DNA from: Mercurialis annua
Taxonomy: Eukaryota; Streptophyta; Magnoliopsida; Malpighiales; Euphorbiaceae
Length of the DNA stretch: 64,000 bases
Direction of reading: 5' to 3'
Assembly: GCF_937616625.2 (NCBI RefSeq)
Contig: NC_065576.1
Span: 2,792,501-2,856,500 of the forward strand
Both the position numbers and the translations under genes were made by a program. The notes beneath the pieces are model-generated. The model saw only the letters and a program-made list of their open reading frames with translations. It made no database searches and was not told where the DNA came from. This document shows, in pieces, positions 36,535-47,458 of the stretch; the stretch's first letter is position 1; every line of letters begins with the position of its first letter.

Positions 36535-38481
36535 TTTTTCTCGCCGGAAAACCTAATTGGGTGCCAAAGATTGAGAGTTGAAGAAGTTTAGACTGTATAG
36601 GAAAGTGTTTGGTTTGAGTTGACATGCAAAAGAGAAGACAGGGAATCTTGTCCTATTATTTGATTCAATGATTCACTCGACAAGTGCCACTGTGGACCTC
36701 GTATAGGAACATTCTTAGGCGAACCTACATCACCTAAGCAAATTTTTCATTAAATTTATGACACTTGATATCATTAATTATTAAATACCATATTAATTAA
36801 TGATTATTTAATAAATTTTTTATTTAATAACGATAGATAGTTAAGACGTCTTTAAATGCATCGTAAAATTGTTGGTTCAAGCCTCAACTCTACAATTAAT
36901 ATTTTATTATTTTAATTCTAATATTCAGAAGTTTATCTATGTAACAAAAAATTCTCGACAAATCCATCACTAATCGAAAAAATCAATATCTTTAATTTGA
37001 ATTTATACTCCTTTTTATGAGTAATTAAAAGATAAAAATACACTTATAAGGAGTGCGTGCATATAGTCAGTCCCATAAAACATACATGAAGAAAAAAAAA
37101 TATCAAAAGACATTAGATCTGTAATCATTGACATAAAATAAATAAATACGAGATTTGAAAAAAAAAACTAGATGGTGAAGAAGTGATTTTAATTAAAAAA
37201 ATGGTTAAAATTACTTCTTTTTTTTGTCGCGTCGGAGTTTTAAAAAGAGAAAAACGTTTAGGGAAGACTTAATTTTAGACCAATTGTCATAGTTTATTAT
37301 TATTAATTAAGGCTACTTTTTACTTTGTGATTAAGGCTAATTTTTCATAAGCTTTTCTAATTAAGGCATTAATGCCATAATCTATGTTCAAATTGTCATC
37401 ATTAATCTTGACTAAATCTTTGACAGCTTGATGTAATTTGACTCTGTTTAATTACACCAGGAGAGGTGCATATGTCTTCCCAGTCCCATACTCTATGTTT
37501 AATTTTTATATTATTTATTACTCCATCAATTTTCTTTAAAATATTAAAAAGTTTATTCGAAATTTATATAAATCATAAATGACAAAAATGATCTTAGAAA
37601 ATATGCTAATAATATTCTTTTTTTGAGAGGGTTTAATACTCTTTATTCTACTAATTAAAACGAATTAAAAAAAATATTAAAATAAAATATGTAACTATTT
37701 AATAAAAATAAACATCTAATGGGAACATAGAGAGTAATTTATATTTATTATGCCAATTTTATTGTTTTAATATAAAATTTTAATAGTTTTCTTTATAGAT
37801 ACTTTTTTTATTTATTTTAGAAAATTTAAAATATAATTTTATATTTATTTAAAAATTAAACTTCTTAATTTTTCAAATAGATTAGACCAAAACTGATCAA
37901 TGGTCGTTCCTGAAACCATGACCATCTATGCTCTTAAATTTCTCTCCTAGAAATTTATAGAACTTTTATCTCAATCGAAAACAATTTAATAAAGCCAATA
38001 ATTCAAGTAAAACTTAATCTGTATAAATAACTAAGGTAAAATTAGATTAGTTCATGGTCCGGATTTGAGCCGATTTTACCAGACTTTATCATTTTTAAGT
38101 AAGCTCAAATTCAATTCAAGTTCAATTTGGACTCATTTTTTCTTATGTAAATCCTGTCTTGCACTATATTTTTCGGACCAAACATTTTCGGACTTAGATT
38201 TAAAATTATGAAAAAATGAGAAATTTAAATTCGCTTGTAAATACCAAACTTTTCACGGGTTTGAGCTTGAATCAGACTTGAGATCAATAATTATTGTTCC
38301 GGCTTTAAAGAGACGGGCCTGAACTGGCCTGACAGATACGCAAACCTACGAGTAAGTCTAGGTAAAAGTCATTTTCAAATTCCTATACTTTGTCTTTTAT
38401 TTTCTATCATATTTTCATTTTTACACAGTTTCTATATTAACGAAAATGACTATAAAAAGTGCCTTATGTAAGCATGCGAAT
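36535..38481. other. Intergenic, AT-rich
   Basis: 5' flank of REM gene A, then AT-rich DNA. No gene recognised. At about 38040-38340 there is weak imperfect repetition of TTTGAGC / GGACT words, probably an old repeat. Confidence 0.5.
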
Positions 38482-38653
38482 GGAGCATACAACCGTTGCG
38501 TCACGTTATTTTTACAACAAATTAATAAGTATTTGTGATAGAGAATATTTTAATTATAATTTTTTTTTTATCATTTAGTTTTCCACTTAACTGACGTACA
38601 ATTGATTTATTATACGAATGACATGTCACAACGATCCTGTTGTAGAATTTTCC
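38482..38653. mobile_element. MITE, second copy of the CAACCGTTGCG family
   Basis: The left end is GGAGCATACAACCGTTGCGT and the right end CAACGATCCTGTTGTAGAATTTTCC read as its partial complement. Flanks ATGCGAAT (38474-38481) and ACGCAAAT (38654-38661) agree at 6 of 8 positions and may be a decayed 8-bp target duplication. Related to 6099-6283. Confidence 0.6.
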
Positions 38654-39239
38654 ACGCAAATGGGTTCAATAGTAACAGAAAAAGAAAATACATACTGTTT
38701 ATTTGTCATTCTTCAACTTTTTTTTTTCAGTTTGTTTAGTTTCTTTCTAACCAAAAGAAGCATTTTATAAAGTCATTCAACTCTAAATAGCATCATTTAT
38801 TTTCATTAAATCTGTATCATATTATAGTTACAAAGTACATTTACTTATAGAGTGGCGAAGTTTTAATAGGGGCTGAGCAATTTTTAAAATTTAGATATTA
38901 CTATCCTTTTAAATTATTTTAATTATTTTCTTCTTTCAACTTAATATTTTTATTTCTAAATTAGTCTTGTTTTTTAAGGAAGAAATCAATAACGATAAAC
39001 CCTGATCGTCCCTTTTAATAAACTGCAAATCAAATCAAGGTTGATTGCACAAATCCCTTCATCTCTTGAAATATATCAGAGAAATATATTAGAAGAGAAA
39101 ATAATGTTTACAAAAATTACAGCCTCCAGTAAGAGACAATTGAAAAATAAGGTATATTATATCCCCATTTGCGACTTTTTATCCCCATTAGGATATGTCA
39201 ATAATTCTTCTTTACCAACTCATATGAGACATTTAAAAA

Positions 39240-39420
39240 TGCATAGGTAAAAATAAATTAAATTAATTTTTTTAGAAGTATCAAGGTATTAAAGCTATGT
39301 TGAGTACAAATTGCAAAGTGCCTCTCTAATTATTGTTACCCATTTTGTACACTGATAGTCTGATACAAGATATAATAAACAAGTTCTATGATACTTATCA
39401 TTTTTGGAAGAGATATAAAC
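39240..39420. repeat. Duplicated segment (partner 50195-50345)
   Basis: Shares many words in the same order and orientation with 50195-50345: ATGTTGAGTA(C/A)(A/G)AATTGCAAAGT, CCATTTTGTACACTG / CTATTTTGTACACTG, GATACTT(A/G)(T/C)CATTTTTGGAAGA and GAGGAAAGT. Non-coding. It marks the cluster's segmental duplication. Confidence 0.8.
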
Positions 39421-39547
39421 AAAGAAGGAGGAAAGTGAAACCTGCCAATTAGCCAAAAAAAAGTATAATTAATTATATATACTCAAAATAATGTTCCAGG
39501 AGATAGATAGCATATGAGAGACATAAATTTATGAAGAAACTGTTAAG

Positions 39548-39693
39548 CATATGATAGCTAATTATGTTAGATTCCATCTTAAAACCAATTGGTATTAAGT
39601 GGAGGTGCCCAACCATATATAAACACATGTCCACTCACACACACAACCAATGTGGGATTTCCCACTTTAACACATATGATAGCTAATTATGTT
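39548..39693. repeat. 21-bp direct repeats around a short insertion
   Basis: A perfect 21-bp direct repeat (CATATGATAGCTAATTATGT plus T) at 39548-39568 and 39673-39693 encloses 104 bp. That insert contains TATATAAAC and CCAATGTGGGATTTCCCAC, reminiscent of small LTR/TRIM-like plant repeats. Origin uncertain. Confidence 0.6.
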
Positions 39694-39759
39694 TGTGAAT
39701 TTTGTCATAATCATTTTTTGAAAATTTTACCTGTTTTAATCCGTTTCAGAATCCGAACT

Positions 39760-40530
39760 ATAAATATTCAAAGGCGTTACTCTGCACGAAGTTTCCTTTC
39801 AACAATATCAGCATAAGATGTTACGCAACACACACATTATGATATCTTCTAGCAGTATACAAACCGAATAACTGGCCAACTAGTTCAATACGGTTTAAAA
39901 AACTTTACATTCTTATAGATTGGTTTGGTTTGATTTTGAAATATATCACAATTTTGGTTCGACTCAGTTCAGTTAGAATTGTATGCTCATATAACTAATG
40001 TAGGCATATAACTCAAATGGGACTTTAAAAAGAATTGTATGCTAAAGTAACAACAGCATCCTTCAGAATAAGAAAAACAAAATTGAAAAGGATAAGAAAG
40101 CTTAAAAATTTATGATTTGTAAATCTTTTACAGCAGTTGTAAAAATTAGTATCAGAATGATATATTCTTGCAGAAAATTTAAACTTCAACTCACTTATTT
40201 TAACTCATTTAATTCAACTCCAATAACTAAAAACTTCCTTTTGCGGTGATTAGTACTTCAAAGCTTGAATTTGCAACAATTGCAATGTTACACAGAAAGG
40301 TTACTTCAGATCACACAAAAACTAATTCAATATCTGCTTGGTTGATAGAGAAAATAATCCGACAGAAATTTATACAAACTTGGCTGAAAAAGAGAACATC
40401 AAACTAAAAGAGAAAACACACACAAATAAAGCTAATCCTTTGAGAGCACAAAGCTGCAGTTTAACCATACTAAACAAACATACTAGTTATAAGAACATGG
40501 TCAGCAAGTTTAAAGCTAGGATGCAGCAGA
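39760..40530 (-). pseudogene. Relic of a REM gene C copy (promoter plus intron 2 / exon 3 start)
   Basis: On the minus strand, 40530-40100 resembles 46800-47240 upstream of gene C (TTTGCAACAATTGCAATGTTACAC against GTGTAACATTGCAATTGTTGCAAA; CTGCAAGAATAT; CTGCTGTAAAAGA). Then 39960-39760 resembles intron 2 and the start of exon 3 of gene C at 48240-48420 (TACTGCTAGAAG, GTAACATCTTATGCTGATAT, CGAAACTTCGTGCAGAGTA). The intervening exons 1 and 2 are gone, so this is a decayed copy without coding ability. It lies directly downstream of gene B. Confidence 0.75.
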
Positions 40531-40537
40531 AAAGAAG

Positions 40538-42519
40538 TTAAAGCTCGGGTCGACCACATTTATGAACTTCGGCAATAATGAGTGAACCGAATCCTAGCTT
40601 GGAGTAAAGAACCAAAGTATCCCCTGTAGCCAGTTCATTAGCTCGATAAAAGTTAGACCAGCCGGTGCTCAAGCGAAGCTGGTTAGTACTCATTATGTGG
40701 ACCAATAGTGGCCATTGCCTTCCGACAGGATCTTGAATACAAGTTTTTCTCATGTTTATGAGGCCACTGCTATTAGCAAAACCTTTGGTTATCACCTATC
40801 ATACAAACATAATTGAACCAGTGAGAAAATGAACATTTTTTCTTCAGAATTTCATAAAAACAAGTAATTCAGAAAGGAAAAGCACATGAAAAGTTTACCA
40901 AGCTGAATCTGTGATAGTCTTTCAGAACAAGTTCAATAAATGGATGTTTCATTTTAATGTCGGATCTCTTCTCAGCTTTATCACCTTGCATGAACCAAGC
41001 TAGTAACAAATGTCATTTTTCTGAACAATACAAATAAACTAATTCAGAACAGATCATATTTACCAGTTTTTGTTGCGGAAACTTGAGGTTTCTCAGACTG
41101 TTTACTTGACTTAGGACGACCACGTTTCTTGACTATGGTTTCTTTGATTCCTCTAGTAGAGTCAGAAGCCAATTTTGAGACATCACTCTTCCTTTTTTCC
41201 TTGTAATCATCAACATAAGCATTACGGTAATTCTTTGATTGATCCCCATGATCATCATCAGAGATAGCATCTTCATATCTATCACAGTAACGCACTCGCC
41301 TCTTTCCAGCAGCTTTCTGTCTCACAGAAGAGGCATGACCATCATCAACATAAGCATTACCTAGATTCTTCGATTGATCCCCATGGTCATCATCAGAGCT
41401 AGCATCTTTATATTTATCGCAGTAAGGCGCTTGCCTGTTTCCAGAAGGTTTCTGTCTCACAGAAGAGGCATGACCATCATCGACATAAGCATTACGTAAA
41501 TTCTTCGATTGATCCCCATGATCATCATCAGAGCTAGCATCTTTATATCTATCACAGTAAGGCACTTGCCTCTTTCCAGCAGCTTTCTGTCTCACAGAAG
41601 AGGCATGACCATCAACATAAGCATTATGTAAATTCTTCGATTGATCCACGTGATCATCATCAGAGCTAGCATCTTTATATCTATCGCAATAACGCACTTG
41701 CCTTTTTCCAGGAGCTTTCTGTCTCGAAGAAGAGGCATGACCGATAGGGTATGTTATCTCCAAACCACCCTTCTCGCATATCTTCATGGAGAAACGACAA
41801 TCACCTTCATATCTAAAAAGTAAAAAGCTCCCATGTTCCAGAGAGTAGAAATCTGCAAATTCTTTCCAGCCCTTATCTAACCAAACATCATCATCCGGCC
41901 TAGACAACTCTACTTCCCATGTTTCATTTATAGGGACCTCAAGTATTACTGGATTCGACAAACTGTTTCCATGCTCTTTCACAAACATTTTAGGCATCCT
42001 CTGATCAAAACACAAATCAAGTTATGCCATTAAAATATTACAAATTAAACATCAATAATATTTACTCTTCATTTGCTAATACACAAGTACAAAATCTATT
42101 CAATAAAAAACAGTTCAGAATCAGTTGCTGTTGTGGAAACAAGATATCTAACTAATTAGAGCAGTTTCAACTTCAACAGATCTAACACATCAAGTTTTGT
42201 TGGTTATCTCTAAAACTAAACTGAAAAGCAATGGATTGAACTAAGAAATCGTATGCAAAAAATTCAAGAACAGTACAGGAAAAACCACAGGGATTTAGAA
42301 ATATGGAAGATCATTTACAAATGGTTTTTTTACCTAGCTTTATCTACTTTACTCAAGAACATACAAAAAAAATAAAAGCATCAGAAAGAGCAAGAGAGTA
42401 ACAACAGCATGCCTGAGGAACAGAAAGAGAAAAATGAAACAAACAAGAAAGCTTACAATTTTTCCTGCTTGAATATCAGCATTAAGAAGTATCTTGAAAA
42501 AATGTATGCCATTCTCCAT
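40538..42519 (-). CDS. REM-like double-B3 transcription factor B with fourfold linker repeat
   Basis: Four exons: 42519-42457, 42000-41064, 40984-40899 and 40795-40538; 447 residues. B3 domain 1 is about 5-105 (GIHFFKILLNADIQAGKI, NPVILEVPINETWEVELSR, WKEFADFYSLEHGSFLLFRY). Residues 108-286 are four tandem units of 44-45 residues beginning GHASS(S/V)RQK and ending NAYVD(D). An AT-hook RGRPKSSK lies at 314-321. B3 domain 2 is at the C-terminus (HPFIELVLKDYHRFSL, GRQWPLLVHIMSTNQLRLS, WSNFYRANELATGDTLVLY). It is the inverted paralogue of gene C in domain 1 and close to gene D in domain 2. Role inferred: sequence-specific DNA binding in the nucleus. The exon 3 acceptor is AAG. Confidence 0.88.
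41206..41742 (-). repeat. Four tandem 132-135 bp coding repeats in REM gene B
   Basis: One unit of 44 codons and three of 45, all in frame. Invariant parts are RQK, YCD, Y(K/E)DA, SDDDH, DQSKN and NAYVD. The middle two are the most alike, so unequal crossing-over is the likely origin. Each unit is rich in basic residues followed by an SDDDH acidic block. Confidence 0.95.
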
Positions 42520-42979
42520 GATAATCCCAGAGGTTTTTGATAGCTCAGCTTCTTGAAATAATTTGCCTGAGAGTCCAATATAAGCTTGAAACTTGTGAAA
42601 AGAAGGACACTATACTAAGCTGGCTGAAAGGCTGCAAGCCTACTAGCACTTGATTTGAGTTGTACATTTTTATTGAATGGTACACAGAAAAGTCACTCTA
42701 AATTACCTAAAAACTACTGCATTTCTAGTCATAAAATTTGTATCACAGGCTTATGTTAGCTCGAAATAGATTACAAACTGACAGCATGCAAATCAAAAGT
42801 TGGCAGAAAAAAGATATCAAATTGAAAGAGAGGACATAAAACAGGATCTGTTTCTCTGAAACCATAGGAAAGTTGTACTTCAAAGATACTAAAACAATCA
42901 TAATTTTACAAGAACATAAAAATAAGTAAAAGGCTAAGGTAAACTACATTTACTCCAAGTCATAAACAAATCACCTAAC

Positions 42980-43260
42980 TAATTGTACCATTTCATACTT
43001 GGAAAATGTACCATCTTTATTTCTTATAACCAATACTGTATAAAAAATTCCAATTTTAGGAAATTTTAGTGTACGAGGCATGATTTTCTTGTACTCCATT
43101 ACAAAGGCACTCGGTATCATCTGCAAGGAAAAAAATATATAGCTTACAAATTAGAAATCTAAATCAAGAAACAGATTGTGCAAGGAGAAAGATACGTAAA
43201 TGAGAATGAAAGACGTGAACTTTACCATTTTAATCATCTGGGTTTTGATCTAAAGCTTTG
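42980..43260 (-). pseudogene. Decayed REM gene D-like copy (exon 1 and first B3 fragment)
   Basis: The minus strand from about 43255 shows exon 1-like sequence (ATCAAAACCCAGATG, then AAATGGTAAAGTTCA) that matches gene D with an internal deletion. After an acceptor-like TTGCAG comes a frame reading MIPSAFVMEYKKIMPRTLKF and IFYTVLVIRNKDGTFSK, parallel to gene D's MVPCAFVTKYWKTMPRTLTL and FYTVAVIRNHDGSFLK. It stops after about 50 codons and lacks the rest of B3, the linker and domain 2. Confidence 0.75.
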
Positions 43261-43264
43261 CCTT

Positions 43265-43425
43265 TTATTTGTGACAAGCTTGGGAGAACGGATACTTCAT
43301 TCAATTTTGGAAATTTTCGAACACGAAACTTTATTTTTTTACATGAAAAACCTTTACATAGCACTGTTTCGCCGTGCTTGTATCCAAATGTCCGTTTTTC
43401 CGTATCCTTGTCCTTGTGCTACCTA
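43265..43425. repeat. CACGGAAAC-family element fragment
   Basis: The right end CCTTGTCCTTGTGCTACCTAG is a variant of the family terminus (CTAGGTAGCACAAGGAC in complement). The left border near GGGAGAACGGATAC is weak. It abuts the REM pseudogene. Confidence 0.45.
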
Positions 43426-43494
43426 GATGACAAGATAACAAAATTAACACAAAAATGTGTCATTCAGTTTATAACATAATATAAATGACTCTTA

Positions 43495-44305
43495 TCACGG
43501 GTTGAATCGCGAATCCATCTAACCCGCTTCATAAATTATATTATTTATAATAATATAAAAATAAAACAGATATAATTTCATAAAATAAAATTATTAAATA
43601 GGTTAAATATAATTTTATTAATATATAAACAGAATAAAATTTTATAGTTTAAGTATTAATTGACAAAATTAAAGTAAAATTGTATTTATATAGTTTAAAT
43701 ATTTTTATATATAAGTGGATCGTGTTAGTTGTGTCATGTCAGCCGTTTAATTTTATTAATCGTGTTATCCGTTTATTTTAATGTATTAATCATGTCTTAT
43801 TATGTTACTCGTTTAAATTTCATATAGTATTAAAGTAGACTGCTGAGATTGCCTGGAACAAGAGTTACCGCTACGTCATTCTCGAAATGGACAGCAAGAC
43901 TGATGTTGATGCTATCAGGAAGAATGATAGTTCTGAAAACGCCACCACGAGCCTTTTTCGAGCCATCAGGTCTCTTCTTGACAGACCTTGGCAAGTGTGT
44001 GTTTACCATACGTATAGAGAAGGAAACCGATGCGCGGATTGGATGGCTAACCATGGTTTTTCTCGTCCTATTGGAATTTATATTCATGAAGAAATGCTGC
44101 CGGATATAGCTAACCTATTGCCTGAAGACATAGCTGGTGTCTGTATCCCTAGAGTTTGTAGAACTAATTAGTTTGTTCCCTAGGCTTTGGCCTTTCTTGG
44201 CAGATCAAAAAAAAGTAGACACGATAAACTAAATTGGCCGTGTTCATGTAAACTCTAATCATATTAATAAAATGGGTCGTCACAACACGAATTTAACCCG
44301 CCAGC
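43495..44305. mobile_element. Old repeat split by a LINE insertion
   Basis: Left flank CGGGTTGAATCGCGAATCC and right flank CACGAATTTAACCCGCC are approximately inverted. Both sides are full of CGTGTTA / AACACG words, as in common plant repeats of the 'CGGGTTAAATTCGTGTT' kind. The interior is interrupted at 43841-44214 by a LINE fragment. Confidence 0.45.
43841..44214 (+). mobile_element. 5'-truncated LINE (RNase H-like 3' end) with target duplication
   Basis: The open frame 43845-44171 encodes the C-terminal part of a non-LTR retrotransposon RNase H-like domain: VILEMDSKTDVDAI, LLDRPWQVCVYHTYREGN, RCADWMANHGFS. A short 3' UTR and an A8 tract (44207-44214) follow. The 9-bp direct repeat AAAGTAGAC at 43832-43840 and 44212-44220 is its target duplication. 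Everything upstream of the RNase H region is missing, so it is a dead-on-arrival insertion. Confidence 0.85.
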
Positions 44306-44532
44306 CTATTTTCACACCGGCGGTATGGAGGCTACTGAAAGTTTTGAGAGCAAACTTTTAACGAAATTGAAACATCTAGCCAATTATTCTTAGAATCAAT
44401 TCAAAATATTATTGAGACAAGGTGAATTATAAATTATCCCGCTTAAACGACGTTGTAACTTGCTAAGTAGTGTGAATTAAACAGAACTTTAAACTTGCCA
44501 ACGGTCAAATCTGGCGCCAAAAATCCTATAGT

Positions 44533-46692
44533 ATGAGCTTGGCCTTCTCTTCAAAACCAAATCTCTCGTTCTTCCACTTTCTTCTAGAATCTAACATTAA
44601 ATCAAAAACACCAAAACCAGCACTCACATTTTTTCGCCAGTTATTACAATCCGACGCGAAACCAAATGATTTCACTTTTTCTTTACTTTTCAAATCCTCA
44701 GCTCCAAACCCACCAAATTCTAGTAAAACAGAAGCAATTCAAATCCATACCCATTTAGTAAAATCGGGTCTTGACCGCTTTATCTATATAAGTACTGCTC
44801 TGTTAGATTTGTACATGAAATTGGGGTGGGTTAGTTATGCACATAAGATGTTTGATTCTATGCCTCACAGAGATGTTGTTTCTTGGAATGTTTTGATTTC
44901 TGGGTATTCACGAAATGGGTGTGATGTCAATGCGTTGGAGATTTTTATTTACATGATTAAATCGGGTTTCGTCCCGAGTCAAACTACGTTACTTGGTTTA
45001 CTTCCGTCGGTTGGGTTGGTGTTTCAAGGGAAGTGTATTCATGGGTTTGGGATCAAATATGGGCTTGATTTGGATTCTCAAGTGAAAAATTCACTTATAT
45101 CAATGTATGCGAAATACAGAGAGTTGGAAGCTGCCGAATTCCTGTTTGAAGAGATGGTAGATAGAAGAACTGTAGCTTCTTGGAACACTATGATTAGTGC
45201 TTATGGTCAAAATGGTTACTTTAATGAGGCAATGCTTGTCTTCAAACTGATGGTAGGAGCAGGCATTGAGATCAATCCTATTACATTTATGAGTCTGTTG
45301 TTGGCTAATGCTCATCCGGAATCTGTACATTGTTATGCTGTCAAAGTTGGTCTTGTCAATGATGCATCCGTAATAACTTCATTAGTTTGTATATATGCAA
45401 AATGTGGAGGCACGAATTCAGCAGCGTTGCTTTTCTGGTCTGTGCCGCAGAAAAACTTAGTTTCTTTGACTGCAATCATTTCAAGCTATGCCGAAACAGG
45501 AGAAATGGGTCTGGTAGTGGAGTATTTTGCTCATATGCAGCATTTGGACATGAAATTAGATTCAGTTGCCATGGTTAGCATCCTTCATGGGATTACTGAC
45601 CCTGTTCACATGAGCATTGGCCTTGCCTTTCATGGTTATGCTATTAAGACCGGGCTGGTCAACTATAATTTGGTCATGAATGGGCTGATAACTATGTATT
45701 CAAAGCTTGACAACATGGAAGCTCTATTCTCTTTGTTTTCTGAAATGCGTGAAAAACCGTTAATCAGTTGGAATTCAGTTATATCTGGATGTGCACAGGC
45801 TGGAAGGGCTAGTGATGCTATAGAGTTCTTCTGTCAAATGAAGATATACGGATGTAAACCAGATGCCATTACTGTTGCGAGCTTATTGTCTAGTTGTTCG
45901 CAACTAGGATACTTGCAATTGGGGGAGAGAATTCACAGTTACATTCTCAGGAACAAATTAGAATTAGAAGATTTTGTTGGAACTGCTCTAATAGACATGT
46001 ATACCAAGTGCGGAAGAATTGAGCTAGCAGAAAGGGTCTTCAATAGCATAAATGAACCATGTCTAGCTACATGGAATACGATGATCTCAGGATATAGTTG
46101 GTATGGCCTTGAACATAAGGCTCTAACTTGTTACTCTGGAATGCGAGAGCAAGGGGTAGAACCTGACGACATCGCATTTTTAGGAATTCTAGCCGCCTGC
46201 ACCCATGGCGGTCTTGTTCATGAAGGGAGAAGCTACTTTCAGATAATGACCAAAGAGTTTGGATTGGTGCCAACTTTGCAACACTGTGCATGCATGGTTA
46301 GTCTCCTTGCTCGGGCGGGTTTGCTCGATGAGGCATTTTCATTTGTAAAAGATATGGAGATCGAACCTGATTCTGCTATTTGGGGTGCTTTACTAAGCGC
46401 TTGTCACATCCACCATGAGGTCAAGCTTGGAGAATATTTGGCCAAGAAATTATACTTATTGGATTACAGAAATGGCGGGCTTTACGTGTTGATGTCAAAT
46501 CTGTATGCAGTTGCAGAGAGATGGGATGATGTGGCAAGGGTGAGGGAGATGATGAAAAATGCTGGAGGAGATGGCGTTTCTGGAGTTAGCCATATTGAGG
46601 TTACTTCATGGGAAGAAACTAACACTAAGGGATTCAATACTTCATTTATTGGTAATACAAATTCTAGGCAGGTTTTGTTTGCACAATCATAA
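44533..46692 (+). CDS. PLS-class pentatricopeptide repeat protein, E subgroup (At2g04860-like)
   Basis: Intronless, 719 residues. Tandem PPR motifs run from about residue 28 to 610, with typical cores: DVVSWNVLISGYSRNG, TVASWNTMISAYGQNG, PLISWNSVISGCAQAG, FVGTALIDMYTKCGRIELA and CLATWNTMISGYSWYG. The tail matches E/E+ motifs (PDSAIWGALLSACHIHHEV, GLYVLMSNLYAVAERWDDV, then GVSHIEV); there is no DYW domain. PLS proteins of the E group bind organellar RNA and guide C-to-U editing with a partner deaminase; target and organelle cannot be read from the sequence. Order and motif wording resemble Arabidopsis At2g04860 (from memory). The gene stands alone between two halves of the B3 cluster and appears intact. 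Confidence 0.92.
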   Translation: MSLAFSSKPNLSFFHFLLESNIKSKTPKPALTFFRQLLQSDAKPNDFTFSLLFKSSAPNPPNSSKTEAIQIHTHLVKSGLDRFIYISTALLDLYMKLGWVSYAHKMFDSMPHRDVVSWNVLISGYSRNGCDVNALEIFIYMIKSGFVPSQTTLLGLLPSVGLVFQGKCIHGFGIKYGLDLDSQVKNSLISMYAKYRELEAAEFLFEEMVDRRTVASWNTMISAYGQNGYFNEAMLVFKLMVGAGIEINPITFMSLLLANAHPESVHCYAVKVGLVNDASVITSLVCIYAKCGGTNSAALLFWSVPQKNLVSLTAIISSYAETGEMGLVVEYFAHMQHLDMKLDSVAMVSILHGITDPVHMSIGLAFHGYAIKTGLVNYNLVMNGLITMYSKLDNMEALFSLFSEMREKPLISWNSVISGCAQAGRASDAIEFFCQMKIYGCKPDAITVASLLSSCSQLGYLQLGERIHSYILRNKLELEDFVGTALIDMYTKCGRIELAERVFNSINEPCLATWNTMISGYSWYGLEHKALTCYSGMREQGVEPDDIAFLGILAACTHGGLVHEGRSYFQIMTKEFGLVPTLQHCACMVSLLARAGLLDEAFSFVKDMEIEPDSAIWGALLSACHIHHEVKLGEYLAKKLYLLDYRNGGLYVLMSNLYAVAERWDDVARVREMMKNAGGDGVSGVSHIEVTSWEETNTKGFNTSFIGNTNSRQVLFAQS

Positions 46693-47458
46693 GAGTTTTT
46701 TTTGGCTGAGTTCTGGCTCATATTTATGGAGCCCTCTAGCAGTACGGTTACTATTATTTCCAAACTAAGGCTTTCTAACAAGATATATATTACATTAGCT
46801 TTAACTACGTTTTTGCTGCATCCCTAGCTTTAACTTATTGTGCTCTCAAAGAATTAACTTTTTTTTTATGTGTGTTTTCTCTTTTAGTTTGATGTTTTCT
46901 TTTTCAGCCAAGTTTGCATAACTTTCTGTTAGATTATTTTCTCTATCAACCAAGCAGATATTGCAATAGTTTTTGTGTAATCTGAATTAACCTTCCTGTG
47001 TAACATTGCAATTGTTGCAAATTCAAGCTTTGAAGTACTAATCACTGCAAAAGAAAGTTTCTAGTTATAGGAGTTGAATTTAATGACTAAAAAAAGTGAT
47101 TTGAAGTTTAAATTCAAGAGGGTTGTTTACAGCTGTAAATATAATGGATGGATGTAACCTTTTTCTGCAAGAATATCTCTTTCTGATACTTATCTTTGCA
47201 ATTGCTGTAAAAGAATTATAGATCATTGATTTTATAGCTAAAAATGGTATTCTGTAGTTTGGCTTTTTTGGACATTATGTGTAGCAAAAAACTGAAGTTA
47301 TGTACAGTCAGTAAAAATATAAATTCAAGTCAAAGGTGCCTGTAGGCCTGCAGCCTTTCAGCTAGAACAGTACCAGTGTCCTTTAAAGTTCAAGCTTATA
47401 TTGAACTCTCAAGCGAATTATTTCAAGAAGCTAAGCTATCAAAGAGGACTGGATTGTA
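46693..47458. other. Promoter region of REM gene C, inverted copy of 40100-40530
   Basis: Apart from the PPR 3' flank, 46800-47240 is the inverted counterpart of sequence downstream of gene B (40530-40100), and 47330-47458 (GCCTGCAGCCTTTCAGCT) matches the 5' flank of gene B near 42620-42640. Confidence 0.7.

Noticed and set aside
43849..44109. Alternative plus-strand frame over the LINE fragment
   Set aside because: The neighbouring frame has the RNase H-like REGNRCADW signature; this one has no domain.
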